Shown piece by piece: positions 1 to 8,098 of a DNA stretch of 20,378 bases. Location: the NCBI GenBank assembly GCA_002418205.1, contig DIDP01000045.1:1-20378 (forward strand), given 5' to 3'. Below the pieces are notes generated by a model, which was not told the origin of the DNA, did no database searches, and saw only the letters and a program-made list of their open reading frames with translations. Numbering within the stretch: position 1 is the stretch's first letter; every line of letters begins with the position of its first letter. Origin of the DNA: Anaerolineales bacterium UBA5797 (GTDB lineage: Bacteria > Chloroflexota > Anaerolineae > Anaerolineales > Villigracilaceae). The position numbers and the translations under genes were made by a program.

Positions 1-23
1 CGCTCGCAATGACGTATGTGAAA

Positions 24-107
24 TGGGGCGAGAGGGGGTCGAACCCTCACGGTGTTGCCACCGACAGATTTTAAGTCTGTTGCGTCTGCCGATTCCGCCA
101 TCGCCCC
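24..107 (-). tRNA. tRNA-Leu (anticodon UAA)
   Basis: On the minus strand the 7-bp acceptor stem GGGGCGA/TCGCCCC closes a long-variable-arm tRNA. The anticodon stem ACAGA/TCTGT holds the loop CTTAAAA, so the anticodon is UAA (leucine, reads UUA/UUG). The variable arm CGGTGGCAACACCG and the T-loop GTTCGACCC are both clear. The discriminator base is A (position 24). The three bases that follow are TTT on the minus strand, so the 3' CCA is not encoded and must be added by tRNA nucleotidyltransferase. Confidence 0.96.
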
Positions 108-131
108 GGAGCGATGTTTTTATATTCTACC

Positions 132-896
132 TTATTTTGAAATGCCTTCAAGCCGCGCTGCCGCTTCACGACCTGTAATGATCTTATTGCGCCAATCCTT
201 GATCGCGAACGGGGAATACAACAATAAGACCGTGATCAACCCAATGGCTTCCATGTAGAGGATGTAGATGGGCCAGGGCGGGAGCAGGTCGAGCAGGCTC
301 GGGGTATCCGGCTTGCGGTTGATCATCAGATAGTTGCTTCCGATCTGCGTGTTGACCACGAAAATGATCGCGGCGTAAATATTCATCCAGACGATGACCC
401 GCAGAATCGATTTCCAGGTTGGGCGGAAGCCTTCGACGGCGGTCATGTAAATGGCGGAGGTCACGATCAAGCCATGTGAGATAAAGGTCTGGAAGAAGCG
501 AAAATGGGGGAACCCGTAAATCCCAAGATCGGGCGTCGCCAGCGCCTGGATCCCTCCGCCGATGCCCATCAGGTACATGAATTCATAGATGCTGTAATTC
601 TTCGTGACGAGCATCAGTGCGCCCAGCCAGACCAGCACACTGCACAAATGGAGCGGGAGCATGGTCTGGATCGTCCATTTGCCGACGGCATAGTTCCACC
701 AGTGCCAGGCGAATTCATTCCCCCATAAGATCAACGCCAGCGTCCAGCGGATCTTTGCCTTTGTCTCGCCGCTCGAATCCTTGAACCGGATCAGAAACAA
801 ATTCAGCAAAACCAAAACAGCCAGGGCTGTAATATGTGCTGTCCCCAAGAATTCGAACGCGGGACCGGGATAATCGCCGGCGAAGAATTTGTCCAT
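132..896 (-). CDS. TIGR02206/YwaF-like integral membrane protein
   Basis: A 254-residue polytopic membrane protein. About seven hydrophobic segments are visible, starting near residue 18 (HITALAVLVLLNLFLIRF) and ending near residue 235. It carries features I associate with the TIGR02206 (B. subtilis YwaF-like) family: an aromatic NEFAWHWWNY stretch, the MLPLHLCS helix, and NYLMINRKPDTPSLLDLLPP, which precedes the last helices. The biochemical function of the family is unknown to me. The C-terminus is charged (KDWRNKIITGREAAARLEG) and probably cytoplasmic. The gene reads away from the P-type ATPase, and the 194-bp gap between them holds the ATPase promoter. Family assignment is fairly secure; no function is claimed. 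Confidence 0.85.
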   Translation of the reverse strand: MDKFFAGDYPGPAFEFLGTAHITALAVLVLLNLFLIRFKDSSGETKAKIRWTLALILWGNEFAWHWWNYAVGKWTIQTMLPLHLCSVLVWLGALMLVTKNYSIYEFMYLMGIGGGIQALATPDLGIYGFPHFRFFQTFISHGLIVTSAIYMTAVEGFRPTWKSILRVIVWMNIYAAIIFVVNTQIGSNYLMINRKPDTPSLLDLLPPWPIYILYMEAIGLITVLLLYSPFAIKDWRNKIITGREAAARLEGISK

Positions 897-1039
897 GGTT
901 GCTTCTCCTGATATTGCGTAATTTTACAGCATTGCAGGCGCAAATACGATTCGCTCACTGACCGCGACCGGCGTGATCCAGTCGTTCCCGTCAGGGTGAT
1001 GGATGTTCGAGAATCGGGCCATGCAATTAAAGGTTCGAT

Positions 1040-1067
1040 GGGACAAACAAAGCCATCGCAGTATAAT
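1040..1067 (+). promoter_or_regulatory. Putative sigma-70-type promoter of the P-type ATPase gene
   Basis: A perfect -10 box TATAAT lies at 1062-1067. A -35-like GGGACA at 1040-1045 (4 of 6 to TTGACA) sits 16 bp upstream. Transcription would start near 1074, leaving a leader of under 20 nt that carries GGAGG at 1078-1082, ahead of the ATG at 1091. A leader this short leaves no room for a Mg2+ riboswitch. Confidence 0.55.
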
Positions 1068-1090
1068 GAAGTCGTGCGGAGGATGTTCGC

Positions 1091-3619
1091 ATGAGTTCAT
1101 TTTCCTACTGGTCGATGCCAGCGGATGAAGTTGCGGGGCGATTGAGTTCATCATCAAACGGATTAAGTCAGCGCGATGCGCGCGAAATTCTCGAACGCGT
1201 CGGGTTCAACCGCATCCATTCAAAGGAGCAGATCACGCCCATCGGTTTGTTCCTCAATCAATTCAAAAGCCCGATCGTCCTCATCCTCATCTTCGCCACG
1301 CTCGTCTCCGCTTTCCTTAAGGATTGGGTGGACGCCGCCATCATCCTGCTCATTGTGCTTGGCAGCGCGCTCTTGAGTTTCACCCAGGATTTCAACGCCA
1401 GCAATGCCGCCGAGAAACTGCGCGCGCAGGTCTCGCTCAAATCCATTGTATTGCGGGACGGGAAACCCGCTTCGATACCGACCGAGGAAATTGTTCCCGG
1501 TGACGTGGTCCTGCTCTCCGCTGGGAGTTTGATCCCTGCCGATGGGCTGGTTCTTGAAGCCAGGGATTTCTTCGTCAACCAGGCGATGTTGACGGGCGAA
1601 ACCTTCCCTGTGGAGAAAAAGCCTGGCGTGGTGGCGGAAAGCGCGAGCCTCCCCGAACGGACAAATGCTGTCTTCATGGGCACCAACGTCCGAACCGGGA
1701 GCGCGAAGGTGTTGATCGTCCAAACGGGTTTGGACACCGCCTTTGGCGGGATCGCTGACCGCCTGACCCTGCGTCCGCCAGAGACCGGGTTCGAGCGCGG
1801 CATCAAGCGCCTGGGGTATCTGCTTACCGAAGTGATGCTGTTTCTGGTGCTGGGGATCTTTGCCTTCAATGTGTTCTTCCACAAACCTGTTTTGGATTCG
1901 CTGTTGTTCTCGATTGCGCTGGCGGTGGGACTGACTCCGCAGTTGCTTCCTGCCATCATCAATATCAATCTCTCGAAGGGTTCGCAGAAAATGGCGGAAC
2001 GCGGTGTCATCGTCCGCAGGCTGGAATCCATTGAGAACTTCGGCAGCATGGATATCCTCTGCACGGACAAGACGGGCACACTGACTCAGGGTGTCGTCCA
2101 GTTGGATGGTGCGTTGGATGTGGATGGAACTCCCTCGTCTGCGGTGCAGTTGTATGCCTGCCTGAACGCCTCCCTGCAAAGCGGACTGCCCAATCCGCTC
2201 GACGAAGCCATCGTCCAAAAGGGTGCGCAGGGAATGGGTGAATACGTCAAGGTGGATGAAATCCCGTATGACTTTGTCCGAAAACGACTTTCAGTGATGG
2301 TGCGAGATCATGACTTACATTCCCTGATCACCAAGGGTGCGTTGGAAAATGTGCTGGCGGTCTGTTCGCGGGTCAAGGCTGGAGAGGAGGAAAGGCTGCT
2401 TGATGACGGAATGCAGGCTCAGATCCGGGAGAGATTCGAAACGTGGAGCGCGCAAGGCTACCGCGTTCTGGGGGTCGCGGTCAGGGAGGTCGAATCCCGG
2501 GCACATCCATATTCCACAAAGGATGAAACCGAAATGACCTTTGCGGGATTCCTGTTGTTCTTCGACCCGCCGAAGGAAGGAGTCCAACAGACCATCGCTG
2601 CGCTCGAAAAACTGGGCGTGAAGTTGAAGATCATCACGGGTGATAATCATCTTGTCGCGCGACATATCGGACAATTGATCGGGTTGGGCGATTTCAAAGT
2701 GATGAGTGCGAGCGAACTCAATGCCTTGCGGGATGAAGCACTCTGGCACGCAGTGGAGGAGACCACGATCTTTTCAGAGGTGGACCCCAACGAGAAGGAA
2801 CGCATCATCCTGGCGTTGAAGAAGCACGAACATGTGGTCGGCTATATGGGCGATGGCATCAACGACGCGCCTTCATTGCACAGCGCGGACGTGGGCATCT
2901 CGGTGGCAAATGCAGTGGATGTGGCGAAGGCAGCCGCTGATTTTGTGCTGCTTGAACAAAGTCTTGATATCCTGCGCGAAGGCATCGTGCAGGGGCGCAG
3001 GACCTTTGCCAATACACTCAAGTATGTTTTTATGGCAACGAGCGCGAACTTTGGCAACATGTTCAGCATGGCAGGCGCTTCGTTGTTCCTGCCCTTCCTG
3101 CCCATGCTTCCGAAGCAGATCCTGCTCATCAACTTCCTGACCGACCTGCCTGAGATGACCATCGCGAGCGATAACGTGGATGACGTGCTTGTCGAAAAGC
3201 CGCGCCGCTGGGATATTGGCTTCATCCGCCACTTCATGCTGGTGTTTGGTCCGCTCAGTTCGTTCTTTGATTTTGCCACTTTTGCCGTTCTACTCTGGTT
3301 GATGAAGGCAAACGAAGCCATCTTCCACACGGGTTGGTTCATCGAGTCAGTGCTTTCTGCAGGCGTGGTTGTTTTTGCGGTTCGCACGCGCCTGCCGTTC
3401 ATGCGCAGTCAGCCCAGCCGTGCCATGCTGGGCATGACCCTCGCGGTGATCGCTGTTACACTCGCCCTGCCTTATTCGCCCGTGGCGGGTTTGTTGGGAT
3501 TCGCGCCCCTGCCGCCGCTCTATCTGTTCCTCATTTTTGGAATTGTTGCCCTCTATTTCCTATCCGCGGAGTTGACCAAGCGCTGGTTTTATGCAAGGCT
3601 TCGGCGTGATGAGGAATAA
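1091..3619 (+). CDS. Magnesium-transporting-type P-type ATPase (P3B, MgtA/MgtB-like)
   Basis: An 842-residue P-type cation pump, probably Mg2+ import, in the cytoplasmic membrane. Visible parts in order: N-terminal cation-ATPase domain (residues 5-60); first membrane helices (about 61-98); actuator domain with TGE at 168-170; M4 region with TPQLLP at 282-287; phosphorylation motif DKTGTLT with D326; nucleotide-binding domain with the KGALE loop; hinge GDGIND at 587-592; and a six-helix C-terminal membrane bundle. The phrase IENFGSMDILCTDKTGTLT is typical of the MgtA group, as is the short distance from M4 to the phosphorylated Asp. M4 has Gln284 where E. coli MgtA has Glu (TPEMLP). Start chosen because GGAGG lies 8 nt upstream and the -10 box just before it. 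A rhomboid protease gene follows 196 bp downstream. Transport of Mg2+ is inferred from family. Confidence 0.9.
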   Translation: MSSFSYWSMPADEVAGRLSSSSNGLSQRDAREILERVGFNRIHSKEQITPIGLFLNQFKSPIVLILIFATLVSAFLKDWVDAAIILLIVLGSALLSFTQDFNASNAAEKLRAQVSLKSIVLRDGKPASIPTEEIVPGDVVLLSAGSLIPADGLVLEARDFFVNQAMLTGETFPVEKKPGVVAESASLPERTNAVFMGTNVRTGSAKVLIVQTGLDTAFGGIADRLTLRPPETGFERGIKRLGYLLTEVMLFLVLGIFAFNVFFHKPVLDSLLFSIALAVGLTPQLLPAIININLSKGSQKMAERGVIVRRLESIENFGSMDILCTDKTGTLTQGVVQLDGALDVDGTPSSAVQLYACLNASLQSGLPNPLDEAIVQKGAQGMGEYVKVDEIPYDFVRKRLSVMVRDHDLHSLITKGALENVLAVCSRVKAGEEERLLDDGMQAQIRERFETWSAQGYRVLGVAVREVESRAHPYSTKDETEMTFAGFLLFFDPPKEGVQQTIAALEKLGVKLKIITGDNHLVARHIGQLIGLGDFKVMSASELNALRDEALWHAVEETTIFSEVDPNEKERIILALKKHEHVVGYMGDGINDAPSLHSADVGISVANAVDVAKAAADFVLLEQSLDILREGIVQGRRTFANTLKYVFMATSANFGNMFSMAGASLFLPFLPMLPKQILLINFLTDLPEMTIASDNVDDVLVEKPRRWDIGFIRHFMLVFGPLSSFFDFATFAVLLWLMKANEAIFHTGWFIESVLSAGVVVFAVRTRLPFMRSQPSRAMLGMTLAVIAVTLALPYSPVAGLLGFAPLPPLYLFLIFGIVALYFLSAELTKRWFYARLRRDEE

Positions 3620-3815
3620 GGCATGTTCTTTAATAATCCTATGCAAGTTACGTTCTCACGAAAATTCAGGCAGGGAGTGAGGGATGGGTGAAAATCATTC
3701 GTGCATGGAAAGCCATGACAATGAGCACTTGAATCCCCTGAACATAAGTTGTAAGATAATGTCAGATGCTGAGTAAGTAAGTGATTTCCGAGTTGCATAC
3801 AGACAGAAAAAGATC
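3620..3815. other. Intergenic gap, nothing clear
   Basis: The 196 bp between the ATPase and the rhomboid gene carry no recognisable gene, no strong terminator and no convincing promoter. The only structure I see is a weak CATGG/CCATG hairpin near 3705-3718. Whether the two genes are co-transcribed cannot be decided from the sequence. Confidence 0.5.
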
Positions 3816-4475
3816 ATGATCCCACTCGGTGATGCCTCCCGCCGCCCGGTTCGTTTCCCAATCATCACTGTGGTGCTTATCCTCCTCAATGGACTGGCAT
3901 TCCTGCTCGAACTCGTTGGCGGCGATGCCTTCATCAGCCGCTGGTCGCTTGTCCCGGCGGACATCATGGCGGGGCGAAACTGGATCACCATCCTGACCGC
4001 CTTGTTAATGCATGCGGGCTGGGCGCACATCCTCGGCAACATGCTCTTCTTCTGGGTATTCGGTCCCGAGATCGAGGATGTGATGGGACCGCTTCGTTAC
4101 CTGACCTTTTACCTGCTCAGTGGTCTGGCAGCAACAGCCGCCCAGATCCTGATCGACCCAACCTCCACCATTCCAAATTTGGGCGCCAGTGGGGCGATTG
4201 CGGGGGTGATGGGTGCGTTCCTGATCACATATCCGCGCGACCGGATCCGAACCATCCTGTTCTTCGGCTGGTTCGCACGCGTGACTTTCATTCCAGCTGT
4301 TATCCTGGTCGGCTTCTGGTTCCTGACGCAGTTATTCAGCGAAGTCGGCGCGCTGGCGCAGGTGCAGAGCGGCGGTGTCGCGTACATGGCGCACGTCGGC
4401 GGCTTCGCTTTTGGTGCCTTGACGGCAAGGCTGTTTGAATCCCGCAGTCTGCGGTACCGTCAGGGATTGGAATAG
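3816..4475 (+). CDS. Rhomboid family intramembrane serine protease
   Basis: A 219-residue membrane protease with about six helices, which cleaves substrates inside the bilayer. The catalytic dyad is visible: Ser125 in GASGAIAG and His193 in MAHVGGFAFG. The oxyanion-hole motif HxxxN of helix 2 is His71-Ile-Leu-Gly-Asn75 in WAHILGNM. The start is followed by a short cytoplasmic segment (PLGDASRRPVRFP) that is typical of bacterial and archaeal rhomboids of this length. The gene lies downstream of the P-type ATPase on the same strand, and convergent to the haem-binding protein gene. No convincing Shine-Dalgarno is seen beyond the AAAAAG at 3808-3813. Substrate unknown. Confidence 0.93.
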   Translation: MIPLGDASRRPVRFPIITVVLILLNGLAFLLELVGGDAFISRWSLVPADIMAGRNWITILTALLMHAGWAHILGNMLFFWVFGPEIEDVMGPLRYLTFYLLSGLAATAAQILIDPTSTIPNLGASGAIAGVMGAFLITYPRDRIRTILFFGWFARVTFIPAVILVGFWFLTQLFSEVGALAQVQSGGVAYMAHVGGFAFGALTARLFESRSLRYRQGLE

Positions 4476-4517
4476 GAATGAAAGGAAATTCCCCCGATCA
4501 GCATTCTCCGGTATCGG

Positions 4518-4946
4518 CTAGCGTTGAAGCGTCGCCTGCAGTCCGCTTATCAAGGACTGCTTCTGTGTGTCGGAAAGTCGGGAGTTGGGATGAAAGATCC
4601 AATACTGGATGGGAGGCATCCCGCCTTCGTTGATCTCGTTAATCATCTCGTCCAGTTCGCCTGGATGCGCGCCCCAGTCCGAGAAGTTGAAGTGGGCGCG
4701 TCCTTCCCTCACGTCCGCGTAGATGAGCCACGAGGCAGGTGCAATGTTGCTGTACCAGGGCCATTCGGTCTCGTTGCTGTGACATTGAAAACAGTGTTCC
4801 TTCACCGCAGTGCGTGTTTCGGGACTGTTCCAATTCGGTTCGGAAACCGTCGGTGGGTTGGTGTGATTCTTTCCGATGGGAAGCAGTTGGATCAAACCAA
4901 AGATGATCACCCCCACCAGCAAAATGTACGTCAATGTTTTTTTCAT
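4518..4946 (-). CDS. Haem-binding domain protein (mono-haem CxxCH, Haem_bd-like)
   Basis: A 142-residue protein with an N-terminal membrane anchor or uncleaved signal (residues 4-22, TLTYILLVGVIIFGLIQLL) and an outward-facing c-type haem site CFQCH at 52-56. Downstream come the stretches ETEWPWYSNIAPASW, EGRAHFNFSDW and GGMPPIQYWIFHP, the pattern I know from Haem_bd (PF14376) proteins. The Met in GGMPP is a plausible sixth haem ligand. A strong Shine-Dalgarno AAAGGAGGAT lies upstream of the ATG on the minus strand. The gene is divergent from the Lon-like protease gene and convergent to the rhomboid gene. It is probably an electron-transfer or peroxidase-linked accessory protein; no partner is encoded here. 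Confidence 0.88.
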   Translation of the reverse strand: MKKTLTYILLVGVIIFGLIQLLPIGKNHTNPPTVSEPNWNSPETRTAVKEHCFQCHSNETEWPWYSNIAPASWLIYADVREGRAHFNFSDWGAHPGELDEMINEINEGGMPPIQYWIFHPNSRLSDTQKQSLISGLQATLQR

Positions 4947-4985
4947 GTCAGCCGGATCCTCCTTTCAAGGAAAAAGCCTGACAAC

Positions 4986-5001
4986 ATTATTGTACAACAA
5001 T
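4986..5001. promoter_or_regulatory. Imperfect 16-bp palindrome, possible operator
   Basis: ATTATTGTACAACAAT is a 16-bp palindrome with one mismatched pair and a perfect TTGTACAA core. It lies in the 149-bp divergent region between the haem-binding protein gene (minus) and the Lon-like protease gene (plus), a position suited to a dimeric repressor. No regulator gene is adjacent. Confidence 0.3.
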
Positions 5002-5095
5002 TCACAAACAATCTGCTGGCTGAAATCCCAGGGATGAACTGGCACCTTGGGAATATTGTGGTCTTGAACCATCACATCCACTGAAGGAGAGTGTT

Positions 5096-7474
5096 ATGAT
5101 CCGCGAACTTTCCGTAAACGACCTGTGCCTGCCTTGCAATCCCAAAGTTTTGAACTATCAAAGCAGCGCCGAAATCGGCTTCGACAAGACCATCATCGGC
5201 CAGGAGCGGGCAGTGAGGGCGATGCAGTTTGGCCTGGATATCCAGGAGAAAGGCTTCAATATCTTCGTTGCCGGGCAGCCCGGCACGGGGCGTACGACAG
5301 CCATCGAACGCTTCCTGGATGAACTTGCGGTCACAAAGCCCGTTCCGGCAGACTGGGGATATGTCCATAATTTTGAAGATGGTTATCGCCCTCATGCCAT
5401 TTCCCTGCCGGCTGGTCAGGCGCGCGAATTCCAGAAGGATATTGAGGGATTGCTAAAGGGAGTCGCACAGGAAATTGGATCTGCTTTCGAAAGCGATCAA
5501 TATGCATCCCAACGGGATGAGGCGTTAAAATCCTTCCAGCAACAGAAAGAGCGGATCATCGAGGAAATGGGCGAGTCTGCCCGGCAGGTCGGCTTTGGCC
5601 TGCAGGCCACGCCGGTTGGAATCCTTCCCGTCCCATTGAAGGACGGCGAACCCCTGAAGGACAAGGATTTCATGGCGCTTTCGGAGAAGGAACGTAATGA
5701 TTTGAAGCAGAGGCAGGAAAAGGTTCAGGATGCCATCGAAAATGCCCTGCGGCAGACACGCGCGCTGGATAACAGCGCCCAGGAGGCTCTTGTAAGACTC
5801 GATCAGCAGGTCGTTCACTTTGTGCTCGATCATTTGATGGAAACCCTGAGGGGAAAGTATCAGAACATGCCCGATGCGCTCGGTCATCTGGATGCGATCG
5901 AGCGCAATATCATCGAGAATATTCCCCAGTTCAAGCCGGAGTCCGGGGAACCGGAGAGGCAGGTTCCGGGTCCGAAAAGAACGCCCACCGACAGATACCG
6001 CGTCAACGTGCTGGTGGATAACGGCAAATTGCAGGGCGCGCCGGTCATCGTCGAAATGAATCCCACATATGGCAATCTGTTCGGGCGCATCGAACAGGAA
6101 GCCATCATGGGCGCGCTGGTCACCGATTTCACCTTGATTCGCGGCGGGTCGTTGCATCGTGCCAATGGCGGTTATCTTATCCTGCCAGCCGAGGATGTGA
6201 TCCGGAATCCCTTCACGTGGGAGAGCCTGAAACGTTGTTTGCGGAACCGCGAGATCTCGATCGAGGAGCCCATTGAGCAGCCGGTGTTCACCACCCGAAG
6301 CCTGCGCCCGGAACCCATTCCGCTGGATGTCAAAGTGATCTTGATCGGTCGTAATGAGGTTTACCAATTGCTGCTGGCTTACGACGAACACTTTTATGAG
6401 CTGTTCAAAGTGAAGGCGGATTTTGATTTCCGCATGGATCGGACCGACGCGCATGTTCAGGATTATGCCAGTTTCGTCAGTAATCTATGTCGAATGGAAA
6501 ACCTGACGCATCTCGACCCCTCGGGCCTGGCGCGCGTAGTGGAGCATGGATCGCGTCTGGCAGAGGATCAGGGCAAACTCTCCACCCGTTTCGGCGAAAT
6601 CGCGGATGTGATCCGGGAAGCCAGTTACTACGCGCGGCGGGATAAGGCAGAATTGGTCACCGCTGCTCATGTCGGACGCGCCATCGAAGAACGCTTTTAT
6701 CGCTCGGCTCTTATTCAGGAGCGCATTCAGGAGATGATCGCCAAGGGGGTTCTCAAAATCGATGTCTCCGGTGAAACGGTCGGGCAGGTGAACGGTTTGT
6801 CGGTTCTGCAACTGGGCGATATCTCTTTCGGGCAGCCCAGCCGCATCACTGCCAGCATCGGTTTGGGCAGGAGCGGGGTGGTCAACGTTGAGCGTGAGGC
6901 GGAAATGAGCGGTCCCACTCACACGAAAGGGGTACTGATCCTTTCAGGGTATCTTTCGCAAGTGTTTGCCCAGGATAAACCGTTGAGTTTGAATGCCCGC
7001 CTGGTCTTCGAGCAGAATTATGGCGGCGTGGATGGCGATAGTGCCTCAAGCACTGAATTGTATGCCATCCTGTCAGCACTTTCGGGCGTGCCAATAAAAC
7101 AGGGCATTGCCGTAACCGGCTCCGTGAACCAGAAAGGTGAGATCCAGGCGATCGGTGGTGTAAATGAAAAAATCGAAGGCTTTTTTGCCATTTGCAAGGC
7201 ACTACAATTGAACGGTGGGCAGGGCGTTATGATTCCAGCCAGCAACGTGCCCAACTTGATGTTGAAACGGGAAATCCTCGATGCCGTGGAAGCAGGCAAA
7301 TTCCATATCTGGTCGGTGGACTCGATCGAGGAAGGCATCGAAGTTTTGACCGGCATGTCCGCCGGGCGGAATCCAGATGGCAGCCTGGTCTCTGACAGCC
7401 TCTTCTGGAGAGCAGATCGACGCCTGACTCAAATGGCGGAGGAATTTGCCAGATTCGATAAGGGATATGATTAA
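5096..7474 (+). CDS. Lon-like ATP-dependent protease, AAA_32/LonC-YcbZ type
   Basis: A 792-residue Lon-related protease without the classical Lon N-terminal substrate domain. The ATP-binding segment comes first: Walker A GQPGTGRTT at 60-68, with Arg66 in place of the usual Lys. It is interrupted by a long charged helical or coiled-coil insert (about residues 110-260, EKERNDLKQRQEKVQDAIENA). The AAA core resumes near GGYLILPAEDVI and IEEPIEQPVFTTRSLRPEPIPLDVKVILIG. The C-terminal Lon protease domain carries the Ser-Lys dyad: Ser649 in DGDSASS and Lys692 in GGVNEKIEGF. Start supported by GAAGGAGAG 7 nt upstream. It is the first gene of a tight operon: its stop overlaps the start of the rhomboid-like gene. 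Role in protein quality control is inferred from family; substrates are unknown. Confidence 0.92.
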   Translation: MIRELSVNDLCLPCNPKVLNYQSSAEIGFDKTIIGQERAVRAMQFGLDIQEKGFNIFVAGQPGTGRTTAIERFLDELAVTKPVPADWGYVHNFEDGYRPHAISLPAGQAREFQKDIEGLLKGVAQEIGSAFESDQYASQRDEALKSFQQQKERIIEEMGESARQVGFGLQATPVGILPVPLKDGEPLKDKDFMALSEKERNDLKQRQEKVQDAIENALRQTRALDNSAQEALVRLDQQVVHFVLDHLMETLRGKYQNMPDALGHLDAIERNIIENIPQFKPESGEPERQVPGPKRTPTDRYRVNVLVDNGKLQGAPVIVEMNPTYGNLFGRIEQEAIMGALVTDFTLIRGGSLHRANGGYLILPAEDVIRNPFTWESLKRCLRNREISIEEPIEQPVFTTRSLRPEPIPLDVKVILIGRNEVYQLLLAYDEHFYELFKVKADFDFRMDRTDAHVQDYASFVSNLCRMENLTHLDPSGLARVVEHGSRLAEDQGKLSTRFGEIADVIREASYYARRDKAELVTAAHVGRAIEERFYRSALIQERIQEMIAKGVLKIDVSGETVGQVNGLSVLQLGDISFGQPSRITASIGLGRSGVVNVEREAEMSGPTHTKGVLILSGYLSQVFAQDKPLSLNARLVFEQNYGGVDGDSASSTELYAILSALSGVPIKQGIAVTGSVNQKGEIQAIGGVNEKIEGFFAICKALQLNGGQGVMIPASNVPNLMLKREILDAVEAGKFHIWSVDSIEEGIEVLTGMSAGRNPDGSLVSDSLFWRADRRLTQMAEEFARFDKGYD

Positions 7475-8097
7475 GACGATTCGGGATTCGGTTCGCCGAA
7501 TTCCATTTACGATCCTCATGCTCATTGGCGTGGTTTCGGCTGCTGTGGTTACCAACACATATTTTGAACAGATCACTTCACATTGGATGAACCTGGTGGG
7601 CTTCGCACCAAACGACCTTTGGTATTGGCGGATCGAGCGCCTGTTCACATCTGCCCTGGTCACTTCGGGCGGATGGGTATTCTGGCAGGCATTGTTTTTT
7701 TATCGCCTTTGCCGTTGGGCTGGCAGAATGGCAAACTTCATCCTACCGGGCTGCTGCCACGTTTTGGGGTATACATCTTGTCACCCTGGTCATGCTCTCC
7801 ATTATCGTTTCACTGGCGCTTCATCAACTGAAGAATTTTGGGTTGGAAGCCAGTGAAGTGGCGCGGGATGTGGGACCCTCTGCTGGTTATTTTGCATGCC
7901 TGGGTTTGGTCAGCGCGAAACTAAAACGCCCGTGGAATTTGATAAGCGGAGGGGTCTTACTGCTGATCTTCCTTACCGTTCTTCTCCTTCCGCCCCAGGC
8001 TGGTGAGGATGCCCGCATCAAGTTCTCAGCTGATCTTGCCCATTTGATGGCGTTCCCGCTTGGCTGGATATCGTTATTCATCGACTTCAAGAGGTGA
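7467..8097 (+). pseudogene. Rhomboid-like membrane protease, interrupted by a +1 frameshift
   Basis: A single polytopic protein of about 209 residues is split between two frames. Frame one runs from the ATG at 7467 through ERLFTSALVTSGGWVFWQALFF. After the T7 run at 7695-7701 the sense continues in another frame: IAFAVGLAEWQTSSYRAAAT, then FWGIHLVTLVMLSIIVSLAL, on to the stop at 8097. Deleting one T joins them perfectly. The second half has a rhomboid-like Ser motif (DVGPSAGYFACLG) and a helix with His in LAHLMAFPLGW, so the Ser-His dyad seems present. The ATG overlaps the stop of the Lon-like gene, and mprF starts 2 bp after its stop, so it sits in the middle of an operon. It may be intact in the cell if the extra T is a sequencing error. 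A TTG at 7446 is an alternative start. Confidence 0.75.
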
Positions 8098-8098
8098 T

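Noticed and set aside
900..1090. Mg2+ riboswitch or leader peptide upstream of the P-type ATPase
   Set aside because: The TATAAT box at 1062 leaves a leader of under 20 nt; no M-box-like structure was recognised.
1220..2218. 332-codon minus-strand frame inside the P-type ATPase gene
   Set aside because: It is antisense to the actuator, DKTGTLT and nucleotide-binding region, is His/Gln/Arg-rich low-quality sequence, and has no recognisable motif; a shadow of a GC-rich gene.
5525..6454. 309-codon minus-strand frame inside the Lon-like gene
   Set aside because: Antisense shadow; the plus strand has clear AAA/Lon motifs over the same bases.
7446..7466. TTG start for the rhomboid-like gene
   Set aside because: GGAGG is only 3 nt from the TTG, too close; the ATG at 7467 overlapping the Lon-like stop fits translational coupling better.
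8060..8098. TTG start giving a longer MprF
   Set aside because: It would overlap the end of the rhomboid-like gene; ATG 8099 has GAGGTGAT just upstream and the expected N-terminal helix.
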